A program made the position numbers and the translations under genes. Below, in pieces: positions 51,299-62,977 of a DNA stretch of 64,000 nt. The stretch is from Meandrina meandrites. Its lineage: Eukaryota; Cnidaria; Anthozoa; Scleractinia; Meandrinidae. The notes under the pieces were generated by a model. The model did no database searches and was not told the DNA's origin. It was given only the letters and a program-made list of their open reading frames with translations. Each line of letters starts with the position of its first letter. The stretch's first letter is position 1. The stretch is taken from the NCBI GenBank assembly GCA_963693305.1, contig OY855906.1:2472501-2536500 (forward strand). Direction: 5' to 3'.

Positions 51299-53240
51299 AA
51301 TGACAATAATTTTAAAGTCAGAATAACAATATTTATTACACTGAGTAAACAGGCATTTCTCTTTGCACACTTACTCTGCCCAGCTAGATTCTAGCTCTCT
51401 ACGGCTCAAAAAAGACCCTTTTGGTATGTAGACTTCCTGGCAGGCAAACTCATAACTTGATGATATGGGCAGGTGTCCAGGCAAGTTATTTGTCAACCAA
51501 AATGTAAAACAAGTAAACCTGGACAAGCATGTAACTGCCCTCGGCAAGCATACCGGTACTTTTAATACCAGCTCCTCACACACAACTGGGAGCATGCCAC
51601 GCCTAACCATGCAAATGTATTTAACCTTGTGCCAAACCATGTGAACAAAAAACCCCACCCCCCCCCCCCCCCCTCCACACTAGAACCCTGACTTCCAGTA
51701 GTGTGTGAGAAAAACGTTTTCTGCTTCATCCACTCCTCAGCCAGTTGAAAAACACAGTCGAATGTCCAAAGGGCAAGCTGTAGCTGATCCTTTTCAAGGC
51801 CTGACTTCACCCAGATTTCATACTGATGATGATTTACGCAGATTCATATTGTGTTTACAGCTGGTTTTGTTGCTTGGTTTGCATTTTTGTACACACCAGT
51901 AACAACAAATTGAACACTAAATTGACCTCTGCCGAGCTACTTTATGATCAGTTTGGAATTTTTTGCTTTGAATCTGTTTTTTTCACCTGCAGGGAACCAT
52001 TGAGCAGGCAGAGGGATGTCTGTTTACTACGCTATGGAAAACTAATTTTTCTTGACAGTTTGTCATGTTGAAACCCCTGCTTGTGGTAAGACTTGATTTG
52101 GTCAAACAACAATTTTACACTCCTTTGAAGACAAGACCTTGAATTTTAATTCACTGGGAAGAGATTCTTTTTCAAGAGGCCTTGCAGTGCTGTGGGCATT
52201 CGAACATATTGTTATTGTAGCCCTAAATACATAAATTAAAGATGATGCTAAGAAAGTTTTGTTGTAAAGAATTTCCCATTGACTGGTCTAGAAATTGTAA
52301 AATGACTTCAAAAAATGTTCAAGAACTTGTAGCAAAATTGATTTATTATAAAACTGTAAGCTTGATAATAACTGCTGTGGTATTATAGCAGTAAAGAGCC
52401 ACATTACTTAATATCCTATGTTTGAAAAAGTATTAATAGTTATTTCTAATAAAGAAAATGGTCTTGTTTTGCTAAATTATAAATCACTACACACCATTGC
52501 ACATCAGCATCATTATAATTTTCCAAATATTTCAGCTAATTATTATAAAGTCATAAAGCTTAAAAAAATTAATACACTAGTAACAATTCACCAAGCAAAG
52601 ACACATTCATACTGGTATATCCAAGATTTTTTTTCTGCAATCAAAGTTATGATTGCAAATGCAACAAACAAGTCTATTTCCAAGGCAGACATGACCTACT
52701 TGAATAATAGAAGATGAGGTGATTCAGACAAACAACATGCTTGATACATATCAATTGGTCATGCCAACGATTTTCAACCATTTTGGGAGTTTAGTGGTCA
52801 TTCTCCTTCCAGAGTTAGGAACCTAGCTGCTGTTGATTTTTTTTTTACAAATTCCTTTCCAAACACACGAAGCAAATGAATGAGCATGCAAGTACGCGAG
52901 TGAACGCACCTGGGGGAGTAAACAAAAAATGGGGAGAAGGGTGGGGGGTGTCTTGCTGGCATGTTTCTTCATTTGTTCGTTCACACTAAGCTACAAGAAA
53001 CCGAGAATCACAAAATGGCTGCACATAGAGCCTATGCCTGTATGTGTCCCTTTTGAAATAGACCAATCTTGAAGTCTGCAATTATTATACTATAGTGACT
53101 GTCATTTTAAAGTTGGGTGTCACGATTTTCTCTGGGAAAGTTAGCAACTTAAGTGGAGTTGATTTGGGGAATTTGTCCTAAACTACTGCTGCCCACTGAG
53201 AGTGCTAAAAGACCCATAGTCTAGTTCATTCTATCTCTAT

Positions 53241-53416
53241 AGAGCGTTTTCACTTATATGACCAGCTGCCACATTGGTTTACTGCAACAAAAGACCATTT
53301 TTGCATTAAAAATAGAGTAAAATTCCCAGATGAATGACTTGGTACACTAATATGGCCAACGTTTCTTTGTTTTGGAACACCAATGTGACTGCCGTGACGT
53401 CATATGAAAAAGCTAG
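53241..53416. mobile_element. TIR element (MITE)
   Basis: 'agagcgttttcacttatatg' at the left and 'tgacgtcatatgaaaaagct' at the right are diverged inverted repeats about 175 bp apart. Boundaries are approximate. Confidence 0.5.
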
Positions 53417-53505
53417 AAAGATGGTATTAATATATATCAGCTTCACTAATGACTAGTCAACTGAAAATTAAAACACTGAAAATTTTGAACTCTAAAATTT
53501 GCAAC

Positions 53506-54160
53506 TACTGTGTGGCACTAATTTCTGCACCAGGTTCTAGAAGATTTTTGCAGCTTTTTCATGTTCTGCAAAAAAATTTCGCTCAAATAAAAATTACAGC
53601 AGAAATTTTTTGTGCAAAATTTATTCCAAAGTAATAAATTTCAGTACATCAGTGTCGTCATCAAAAATTATGTTGGTGCCTATTAAAACGTCTCTTTACG
53701 ATGTCAAAATGAAAAATGCTTGCAAAAAAGAGGGGATATATTGTATCAACTGGAACAGAAGTTTTGAATAATTTTTAATTGTATTTTATAATATTTTAAT
53801 TCAAATTTTAAATTGTATATATTATGCAGTTGTAATTTGTAATCCGAGGGCCGCTTGTTTGTCAGTTTTTACTGTTTGCTGTTAGCCTCTTTTAATAAAG
53901 TTGATTGATTGATTGATTGATTGAATCACAATCCACTGGCAGAGGCAGCCAGCCACTATTGAACAAGATCTTCTCAAATAAACAAATTTAAAATAGTTGT
54001 ACTTTGAATTGAATTTGACTTCCAGAAAATCTCAAAAATTGATTCCCTACAAGAAACGCCATTTTTTACCAATCGCAGAAATTAGTTCCAACATTGCAAA
54101 ATACAAATAATGGGCAATCTGCAAAACAAAACTGCCACAAAAATTTAGTGCCACACAGTA
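53506..54160. mobile_element. TIR element containing a LINE-like (TTGA)n tail
   Basis: tactgtgtggcacta (53506-53520) and tagtgccacacagta (54146-54160) are exact inverted termini. Inside, 'cttttaataaag' followed by (TTGA)n at about 53883-53925 looks like the 3' end of a CR1/L2-type LINE, implying nesting. No coding frame is seen. Confidence 0.65.
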
Positions 54161-54620
54161 TTTTTAAAAAGAAACAATTTTGAACCATTTTCAAGTTTAT
54201 TACATCCAGAGTTGATGCACGAACAAGATGCCCAGGCAGGCTTTTAGCCAGGATTTGAAAAGTGGGTGTTCAAAATTTTAAAGGCCTCAGCTAGATTCCA
54301 CTTCTCTGGGAGGGTCTGCAGGAGGACAAAATTTTAGCATAAAATGTGTATTTATGCAGTTTTGAGTCCAAATGTATTTGAAAGATTTCTAAATTTGCTA
54401 AAAAAAAAATAACTCTCATTACAGCAATTTATATCAATTTTCTGTGAAAAGTCGGCATCAATAAGGACACCTGGATACCCAACTGGCTAAAACCTGTGCC
54501 CAAGGCATCTTGGGCTAAGACCCATCTCTTATCCAAGACACTGACCCTGTCTAAATTCACGTTTTATAAATCGTTCACTGCAAACGCTTGTTGGTTGTAG
54601 CCAAGGTCATTTGTTTTTTC

Positions 54621-55040
54621 GGGCCTCCACAGACTAGACATTTAGTTGTCGACAACTATTTGTTATTGATAACTAAAAATGTATCGTGTGAGACGAGTTG
54701 TCAACAGCAAAACGCTAAATTTTTAGTTGTCAACAACTAGGCAGTTTCCCTTCTCAAAAAGGGAAAGTGTTTTAGTTGTCAACAACTAATAGTTGTCGAT
54801 AACTACCGTTTTGACTGTTTTTCCAGAGTGTGGGAATGATTGGTTTAGTTGTTGACAACTATCACGGATGGCACGCGCAGTGAACGTTAGTTCCCAAGCT
54901 CTCGCTGGTCTGTCTAAGTTATCAACAACTAACACTCCAATGTGTGAAATCCTGGCATCTGGCAGGATAGGTTATTGATAACATTTAGTTGTTGATAACA
55001 AATTGTTGTTGACAACTAAATGTCTAGTCTGTGGAGGCCC
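54621..55040. mobile_element. 420-bp MITE filled with TTGTCAACAA-type palindromes
   Basis: 'gggcctccacagactagaca' at the left is matched by the reverse complement ending at 55040. Throughout the interior, 'tagttgtcaacaacta' and variants (gttgtcgacaac, gttattgataac) recur in both orientations, at least eight times. I saw no exact target duplication. Confidence 0.85.
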
Positions 55041-55463
55041 TTATTCTTATAATACTTGATTATTGAGTGGATAAGAAACCATGCTTTCAAGCTCTTATTC
55101 AATTACTTAACACCAAATTAGTTCGACAGTAATTTCATGGTGAAACCCAACTACTTGCAATCAAATTATGTGACTTTTCCTAAAAATATATTTATATATA
55201 ACATACTTGAACCCCTCAAGCCCTAATATCCACATAAAAATTATCCTTTGTCTACATACAATTCTTATACATCAAGTATCTTGTTTATCAGCTATCAATT
55301 TCTGTTTTCTCCTAACCTAAAAACCAGGTTTTACGAGAAATTAAAAGCTGATCTGCTTCAGGGGTGAAAGGGTTAAAGCATCTTCCATTGATGACGTTTG
55401 ATTGTAGAAATAGCACCAACGAATTGTTCACATTTGGGCTTTTCTAACCAATTGAATCCTAAT

Positions 55464-58400
55464 TTATGTGGTTCGAACTTTTCCTGGAACATAGTTCTTA
55501 TCTATAATGGGTTCTGTGAGAAACATGTGCAGGCATTTCTCATTCTGAGCTAGCGGATGGCCAGACACCCTGGAAAATAAACAGAACTATGAGTTAGTAC
55601 TTATTTACCTACATCCTGTCTGGACACAGTACAACTTTCAATACATGGCAGGATTGTAAAAAGCAGTCCATCTGTCATCGGACAATGGCCAACCAAAATT
55701 TCCCCATGTCCTGCAACTATTTTGAGTAGGGTTCTCAACTTGTTTCATACCTATTAACAAATGCTTCTAAGCCTTGTCTTCTTTCCTCAATAAAATCATC
55801 TTCAAAAATTCCTGAAAGACATTCAAATGAATAAAACTCTCAATGACTAGGACAACATTACTAACAGGGTTCATACTCTTTTGAGCTTTTAAAATTCCAT
55901 GACATCACTTTCCATGGCCTCTCCAAGTTTTCCATGACTTAAATCTGACCATTTTCTTTCAATTTGGTTGTTTTTACCATTTTCTTCATGAAGAAATCTA
56001 ATTTATTTATTTGTACTTTTTAATAAACATCATTTATTTTTCTATGACTGTCCATGACCCACACAATTCCATGACTTTCCAGGCCAAGAAAATGAAATTC
56101 TAATATTCCATGACTTTCCAGGTATTCCATGATCTGTACGAACCCTGACATTATTATTAAAAAAAATCTTGTCTTAAAATCAAATGAAACATCCTTTAAG
56201 ACAACCTTGCAAACTATACACTGTACATCTGTCAATGTGAAGCTTATGAAATGGGGCTATCCAGTAAAATTTGTTCCACTTCAACTGAGCATGGCCTGAT
56301 AGCCCAGATAGACAAATGGCAATTGCTATACAGTTTGTCAGCCATAACATATTTCTGCCAAGCCAACAAATGCAACAAATGTACAATAATGAACTTCAAA
56401 AGCTTTTTCCACAGTATAGACTTGCATGAGCCCAGAAGGTTTTGTTCTTACAAAACACATTGCCCCACACACTGAGTCATTTACAGCTCAGCGCTTCAAG
56501 CTGCGACCATTTTGGTCGCCATGGCGAGTGGAAATAAAATTTGGCGACTAAATTTTCCACACAGGTCGCCAATTTGGCGACTACTGTAATGCAAAGGGCT
56601 GGCTACGCATCAAAGTTTGCAAACCACATTTCCTTTCCATTGTTTTAGTGTACTGTACAAGAATTAAACTTGTTTTGCATGTTTATCTTCCTTACCTGTT
56701 TCTTTAATCTTTTATTTACTTTTCTGCATGATAATTGGAACAGTCCAACAAAAAATCTCTTCAATGCAAACGAAAATAGCTACGTCGGAACGTTCTTCGA
56801 ACGATTTTAATTCGGCTCATAATGGTCAGCGGTATTACTTCATGTACAGTGACATAAGGTGTCCTGCTTTGAAAACGCTTTCCTTTTTGGCGACCAAAAT
56901 TTTTCTAGCGGCGACCATTTTACAAAAGGAAGTCGCCAAAAGGCGACTTCTGGAAAACTTGAGCTTGAAGCACTGCAGCTGAATCATACATTCTGCATAA
57001 TGAAGATAAAAAAGTCAGAGAAAAACAACTATTTCCTACCATCATCTCCTCTGAATGGTAATTGTTTCTTTAGTGCATCTCCTGGAAGAGCAGGCACTAC
57101 AATCTGCAAAGACAGTAAATGATGATTAGAACACTGTATCTGTTATTTGATCACAGACCACACTGTGTGGGGTTCTGGCAGATCAACACAGCAGCAACAT
57201 TTGTGACTTTCTGAGAGCAATCAACTTTGTACCAAGGAAGGTCATAAGGTAACAGTTAACACTGTTAGAAATTTTGTTAGTACCTTGCTGTCCCTTTCTA
57301 ACTCGCTTCTTAGCCATTTGAAGTCACTGTACCGTCTCCTTACAGTTGATTCTTTGACCTTAAAAACTGGGAGATTTGTCTGCAGAAGAAAGAATTTAAA
57401 TGGTAAACTTTTGTTAGTGCCTAGAACATCCAACCAAGAGCCTTGTCCCCAGAGCCGGTTTTTTTTGGTCACCAAAGAGAACGTAGACTCTAGGCAAGGC
57501 CAACTTCTAAGTCCGCAACTCACACCACTCCCGCTGTTGTGTCCAGGCTCAAAGCTGATTGGTCGACAATCAATAATGAGCCCTCTGCAGACACTAAAAA
57601 AAACAGAGTTGGCCAGAGTCCACAATCTCGGTGCTGACCAAAAGATGAGCATGCACTGGGGAAGAGATTGCAAGACACTGAAAATTAATGCAATGGATCT
57701 TTAAAAGAGAACATGTCTCAGGATCACTTTTGGTGGTATTTCAAGATGCTAGGTGGTGTGTAGGACTTCTTATGGATGTCTGAGATCAAGAACCCTCTCC
57801 CATTCCTCATTCATTCTTGCCCCCAGAGCCCGAAATCCATTTGGACAACGCCAAGGATCGAGACCTCTGGCCACGTCAAACACCAAAAGTCTGTGATTCA
57901 CAGACTCATTGTTAAATTTGACAAATCTACAGAATGCGTACTCTGCATATGATCAGAAAATGGGAACTGCCAGAGGTCTCGATTCCTAGTGAAGACCCAA
58001 ACGACCATGAGCTATGGGGACAAGAATGTTAATATTTGTCTGATAATAACAAAATCTTGTCAGAGAGCTGCTTACTTTGGTTATCTCAGGAATTTAGACC
58101 TAGCCCAAAAGGTAATGAAAGTTTTGCAAATTGAAAATTATAAACTACGGGATTTGCAGACAAGGTGAGTAGGAGGGGAGGCACCTTGTATTCTCAAAGC
58201 TATGTGCTATTATTATTTTTTTTGGGGGGGGGGGGGGGGGAACTGTAGACGTATCATAAAGTGTCCTACACTTCAGCCGAACTACAGAATACAAAGCCGC
58301 TTTTTGTATCTTTAGGAGTAAGAAAAGTGCTAAACATTTTATGCTTTGTTCAACATTCCATAACAAACAATAGATTTGAAATGGCCAGCATAGTGTAACA

Positions 58401-58903
58401 TGGATTGGTCCTATAATAAATATGTGGTGACAACTGCAACGCTCCCAACTTCAGCCACGATCAAGTCGTAAAACCGATTGTAAACTAAAATCAGATCCTT
58501 GCAATTTTGATTGTAAGTAAAGCTCAGCAATTGTTAAAGATTAACTGCCATTTCCAGAGGAAAAAAAACAACCCCTCCAGCAACAACAAAAACAGATGCT
58601 TATTTAGTCGTAGAAGAATAACACAAAAGCGCGTACTTAACAAATTATCTTATCGAAAGTGTTAAACAAATTCCGTAAGGTAACTCCTTTTCACCTATAA
58701 ATTTGTAAATTTACAAGTGTACCAACCCTCATGCGAACTTCATAGTCGGTGTAGCGTTTTTTTCCGACCCCGTGCGTCTCTGGATTTACAACATCGATCT
58801 CTAAAAAGTTCGCTGGTGCTGCATAGGCATCATCTAAGGTTTGTTTCTTTGGTTCAAGCCTTTTGGTGTCTTGCCTGTCTCCTGTTTCGCTGGACGCCAT
58901 CAT
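55464..58903 (-). CDS. SNX3: Sorting nexin 3 (PX-domain protein), 167 aa
   Basis: Five exons join in frame: 58903-58727, 57379-57284, 57103-57040, 55811-55751, 55569-55464. SNX3 is a small PX-only protein that binds PI3P on early endosomes and works with retromer in cargo recycling. Nearly the whole protein is one PX domain: NFLEIDV near residues 32-38, the PI3P-binding RRRYSDF at 73-79, then WLRSELER, the proline-containing loop (PALPG), QLPFRGDDGIF, and a C-terminal LAQNEKCLHMFL helix. Human SNX3 has 162 residues and the same order. The alternative is the close paralogue SNX12; with one gene in view I use SNX3. Two adjacent ATGs (58903 and 58900) could start translation. It is head-to-head with the CCDC83-like gene. 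Confidence 0.95.
55865..56147. mobile_element. hAT-like MITE in SNX3 intron 3
   Basis: Left end CAGGGTTCATAC, right end GTACGAACCCTG, with repeated 'ccatgactttcca' blocks inside. CAGGG termini fit hAT. acattact upstream and acattatt downstream differ by one base, but two extra A bases intervene on the left, so the duplication is only suggestive. Confidence 0.7.
56489..56975. mobile_element. TIR element with GGCGACC subterminal repeats
   Basis: cagcgcttcaagctg at the left is mirrored by gagcttgaagcactg at the right. Subterminal 'ggtcgcc' and 'ttggcgac' motifs recur, much as in the element at 47280-48082, suggesting a related group. It lies in SNX3 intron 3. Confidence 0.65.
57812..58028. mobile_element. 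MITE with CATTCTTG termini
   Basis: 'cattcttgcccccagagcc' and the inverted 'gagctatggggacaagaatg' bound about 217 bp. Inner blocks 'ggatcgagacctctgg' and 'ccagaggtctcgattcc' also pair. A diverged relative of the left end seems to occur near 57440. It lies in SNX3 intron 1. Confidence 0.7.
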
Positions 58904-59114
58904 CTCACTCACGAACCAAGATGTCCGCTCGTGCAAGCTATTCCCAGTGGCCTTTTCGCATCAACTAGAACCAGACTCCCGGCGCGGCGATTAACCTTTC
59001 CACCAAATGTTGTCATTTGCTGCGAGAGTTTACAGTGATTTGTGTGGGAAAATGCACAATTTACAACTCACGTAAACACATTTCTCCCCCGTTTAACTAG
59101 AGAAATACTCAAAC
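58904..59114. promoter_or_regulatory. Compact bidirectional promoter, SNX3 / CCDC83-like
   Basis: Only 211 bp separate the start codons of two divergent genes, so both 5' leaders and core promoters share this stretch. It has a GC-rich patch (cccggcgcggcg, about 58978-58989) and no TATA box, as expected for a housekeeping bidirectional promoter. Confidence 0.7.
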
Positions 59115-60642
59115 ATGCCTCCTAAAAAGAAATCTGGAAAGAAGAAAGCCTCTGGAAAGAAAAAGAAGGGAAAGAAAAGTGGTGCGTCAAAAGAGCCCAA
59201 GCTGACGGTGGAAGAAGCTATCGTGGCCTTTCAGTGAGTTTTATTTCATTTTCCAGATTTTCAGTCAGTGAAGAATTAAATTAGCTTGCGTTTGACTTTT
59301 TCTGAGACTAATGTGCATTTTTGGGGAAGGAGATTTACAAAACAGTACTTTGTTGAAAATAGTCTAATTGATTTATCCTGGATAAATATCGCTAAGCAAC
59401 GATACACTACACTGTTTAAAAATTAATTAAACGTTAGACTTCCTGAAGCTTTATCAGTGTAAACTATATAAAACATATCATCCTGCAGTAACACATACGG
59501 TGAACTTTGGTTTTAGTACAAAATTCGCTAAAATCCCTTAGTTTAGTGGCCCACAGCTGATGGAAATTTCCATGTTTCAATTTACAGGATAGAAGTGAAA
59601 CAAAGGAATTTTGAAGATCTAATGTATGATTTGCAATCCCTCAAGGAAAAGAATGAAAGGCTAAAAGACAGGGTAAGAGAACTTTAGCCAGAATTCATCA
59701 AGTATAATTCTGCTGAGGGGAAGGAAAGGGATTTTGACTGAGACAGGGAGGAGGGTGGTGAAGGGTATTTTTTGTGATTCTTGAATGATCTTTTTTTACA
59801 TCAAATATGAAATGGCTATTTTTTTTCTTGTGTGAATCGTGATTTCATTATTAGCCGTGAGCAGTGATACTTCCAAAAGAATTTTCAGTCTTTGAAATAT
59901 AGCAGACCAATCTTTGATCCCATCGAATAAATCACTATCCAGTCTTTAGTGGGACACAATTTTCTTTTTTCTTTCTGTTGCTCTTAGAAAATAGCAATGA
60001 CATTTAATGATCTCACTGATACAAGGGAGGTGCGGTGACCTAATGGTTAGTGTACTGGACTGACCAGATCGAGGGGTCCGTGTTCGAGCCCTGGCAAGGG
60101 CACTGCGTTGTGTTCTTGGGCAAGACACTTTCTTTTCATAATCATTCGACATTGCCTCCCTCAACCCAGATGCATAAATGGGTACCGGTGAATTTACTGC
60201 TGGGGGTGACCCTGCAATGGACTAGCATCCCATCCAGGGGGGAGTAGAAACACTGATGGACCATTTGGCTTGAACACAGACTTTTTTTACATTATAAGGA
60301 ACAGTACAATTAATTTAACTAGCAAAATAAATTATACTTGTATGTAGGCATACAAAGTTTTGAGAATTTTGTTACTGCTAAATTCTGAGACAACAGTTGT
60401 ATGACCCCCTTGTATGGTGTATAGATACACATATTCTTAACCTTTTGCTTTTGTATTTCCATAAATGTTAAAGAACCAAAGACTGAAAGAAGAGCAGCTT
60501 CTACACATTAAAACTTTGTTGAAGCAAGTGAAAGAGAAAGACAAGGAAGTTGAGAAAGCAGCTGAAGTCGGACATGAACAGGTTGAGGCTGCACTGCTGG
60601 GAAAGTTTGACACAATGAAGGCTGAAGAAGCTGAAGTTCAAG
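59115..60642 (+). CDS. Coiled-coil protein resembling CCDC83, 5' exons only
   Basis: Three exons join in frame: 59115-59233, 59588-59672, 60474-60642, giving the first 124 residues and ending in phase 1. Residues 1-25 are an extremely Lys-rich tail (PPKKKSGKKK). From about residue 33 the chain is predicted coiled coil with heptad-like Leu spacing: EEAIVAFQIEVKQRN, then NQRLKEEQLLHIKTLLKQ and a KFDTMKAEEAEVQ segment. The order and spacing of these motifs recall vertebrate CCDC83, whose function is poorly known. Related ciliary coiled-coil families cannot be excluded. No further plus-strand exon was found before the window ends, so the intron is long or later exons lie outside. The ATG at 59115 begins the Lys-rich tail. 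Confidence 0.75.
60025..60290 (+). mobile_element. tRNA-derived SINE, family B
   Basis: Starts gggaggtgcggtgacctaat, box B near 'gttcgagccctgg', then 'ttcttgggcaagacactttc' and 'gactagcatcccatcc'. One of the better preserved copies. It lies in intron 2 of the CCDC83-like gene, sense to it. Confidence 0.85.
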
Positions 60643-60734
60643 GTACAGACTGAATTTAATTGTCAGTGAACTATCGCCTACCGAGCTTACTGACCATACA
60701 GTACCCTATCTACACTGCTGATCCTAGCAGTTAA

Positions 60735-60919
60735 GAGGCCCTGCCAGGGTAAATTCCGACAAGCGACATGGGCTAAAACAAAACCCAAAGAAATAGCGAC
60801 AAATGACTGACGAAGACAAATGTATGTCGCTAAATTTCCGACAGCATTGTGTAGCCTTGACAAAATGAGACATTTTAAAATTCCGACAAGCGACCTGGGA
60901 CGCCCCCTGGCAGGGCCTC
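60735..60919. mobile_element. MITE family M6, copy 2 (185 bp), 6-bp target duplication
   Basis: The same termini as the copy at 44211-44413 (gaggccctgccaggg / ccccctggcagggcctc), and agttaa flanks it at 60729-60734 and 60920-60925. The interior is colinear with copy 1 except for small deletions. Confidence 0.88.
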
Positions 60920-60926
60920 AGTTAAT

Positions 60927-61035
60927 GCAGGATGCGTGTGTCATATGAGCCTACTAAATAGCCATGCTTACCATGAGTTCTCATGGTCATGGGTTTGATT
61001 CCCATCAGGCACTCAGATTTTTTCTTTGTCCCATG
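60927..61035 (+). mobile_element. Truncated SINE, family C
   Basis: 'gcaggatgcgtgtgtcatat' and 'gggtttgattcccatcagg' match the flanks and box B of the copy at 49405-49560 read on its minus strand, but the box A region has been lost. A T-rich stretch follows. Confidence 0.55.
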
Positions 61036-61052
61036 CTTGTGACCCCTAACAC

Positions 61053-61055
61053 CAT

Positions 61056-61098
<43 letters not shown>

Positions 61099-61230
61099 GA
61101 GCTAAACAATAGAGCGGTCTCCGATGTGCACAAATTCATTCAAGATGGCGGATGGTGCACACGATCTGTTTGGTTGGGAAGACGATTTAGAGGCAGTTTT
61201 TGACATTTTGGAAGGTGATGGAGTATAAGA
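61053..61230 (+). other. Repeat end with a 27-residue acidic open frame
   Basis: Begins catagttaatagagg, the same terminal 15-mer as the palindrome at 50285-50323. Within it, 61145-61228 opens with ATG in a good context and encodes an acidic peptide (ADGAHDLFGWEDDLEAVFD) before TAA. It may be the first exon of a degraded transposon gene. I do not recognise the family. Confidence 0.3.
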
Positions 61231-62783
61231 AAAGCATTTTCGGTCTCAGTTAGTAATGTAAGCATAACAGGTTGCCATTTTGAGTCATAATTTCAAACTA
61301 ATGAGCTTAAATTTTCGGCACATTGGCTACTCGATTCATGTGAATGGAATCCTACAAACGCTCACCTACAATATAAGCTTATATAATGCCTATCTGTCGA
61401 TGGTTATTTCCTCTCGGGTTCCTACGAATCACGAAATTCCTATATTAAACCTTTGACAAAGATCTGGGATATGGTGATCTGTTTATATTGTTTTGAGTGC
61501 TAGACCTTGTAGTAGTCCAGTGAGTCAAAAAACCTCAGCATACAATTTGGCTGCCGCACTTTATGTTTTAACTCTTCAAATATTCTTCAGTTACCATATA
61601 TAAATACATTTTTGGGGTGTTGTTGTTGTAGGCTCAGCATTAAGAGAATGTTTGCAATTACTTGGGGAAGAAATGTAAACACTTAGCTAAGAGCTACTGT
61701 AGTGCAGGTAGCCCACGACTAAACATATAAGTATCAAACAAGTAAACAAATGGAAAAAGTAAAAGTGAGCTGAAAATGTATATTCATATGTGAATTTTAA
61801 GTGGAAGGTTTTGAGACACAGGGATGCAAAACTTTAGAATAGGAAGGGAAGGATTCCAACAGTTAAAATAGTTACCCCAAGTCTTCTTGCAAAAAATGGT
61901 TGGTAGTGTTAAATGCAATGTAAAAGAAACTGAAGTACTTGCACGTGAGGCAGGAGATATTTATATCAAACCCTTGAAGAAGGGTGCGAAAGAGGCAGGA
62001 TATTTTTGGGAATTGAATTGCTAAGGTTAGATATTGCTGGGATAACCCTGATAGTGACTTCCTTAATAACTACAATTTGATTATCAGATAATATCACATG
62101 CAGAACTTGAAACACTCAATCCACTTTTGCCAAGAATATTGTTAAGTGCCAAATGATGAGCAACCCTAAAACCCGGGGTTGCCCCCAAATGATCAAGATA
62201 AATATCGACAAGGACAGGGACTGAACTGAACTGAACTGAATACTTTATTTACCCTCAAATTGCTCAGTTTATGTCTCCAAGCATTCCCACCCCAACCTGG
62301 ACAGTGCCACTGAGTACAACTTTATGTTTATACTAGAGAACTAAAGGGGTGGTGAATGGTCCTTCAAAAAATGCGCGTATCGCAAAAATTAAGCCAAATT
62401 CCAGGGGTCTCATCGTCTTGTATTTTTATGGAGGGCCTTCTCAGAGTCTCGATTTCTTTTTCAATGCTGAGGAAGTCTCGGGCTCGCAGAAAATGTATCA
62501 GTCTCGCCGTCTCGCATTTACCATTCGACACCCCTAACTAAGAAAACCCTTACAAATCTCAAGTCATACTCCTTAATTATTTACTCTGAATACAATCAAA
62601 ATCTTACTTATTCAGTGTTGGTGTTATAAAACTATGAGACTTAGGAGAAATTAAAATTTTGCACAAATAGAGACAATAGCCAGCTATCCTTATGTCAGTT
62701 CTTTTTACTTTATTCCAAAATGGGCACCTACCCCCCCCCCCCCCCCTCCCCCAATTTGCTTTCCAATTGATATGTTGCACAGT

Positions 62784-62977
62784 GGGTGACACTATTTGGC
62801 AGAATGACAGAACGGCAGAAGTTTTTTGCCCTAACCAACAAAAGTTAACTGCAAGCAAACTGAAGTAAAAGCTAACTGCAAGCAAACCGGGGTGAGCCTA
62901 TAACGACACGCAAACTGGGGTGAACCTAACCACAAGCAAACTAGTGACATTCCGTCATTCCACCAAATAGGTCACCC
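62784..62977. mobile_element. Fold-back element with imperfect 9-bp target duplication
   Basis: 'gggtgacactatttggcaga' at the left pairs with 'ccaccaaataggtcaccc' at the right. Flanks ttgcacagt (62775-62783) and ttgcacaac (62978-62986) match at seven of nine bases. The interior is a short array of 'gctaactgcaagcaaac' units, as in the element at 41608-42317. Confidence 0.75.

Larger units (their letters stand above)
51299..55463. other. Convergent intergenic region, helicase to SNX3
   Basis: This 4.2 kb between two gene 3' ends holds a long C tract (about 51657-51672), three MITE-like elements (53241-53416, 53506-54160, 54621-55040) and AT-rich filler. The 99-residue frame at 52418-52717 has no recognisable domain and sits in AT-rich DNA; I do not call it a gene. 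Confidence 0.5.

Noticed and set aside
52418..52717. 99-residue plus-strand frame in the helicase/SNX3 spacer
   Set aside because: AT-rich, with residue composition that mirrors the base composition and no domain or splice context.
59000..59030. RFX X-box for the coiled-coil gene in the bidirectional promoter
   Set aside because: Only a weak half-site (gttgtc) is seen without the second half, so no ciliary regulation is claimed.
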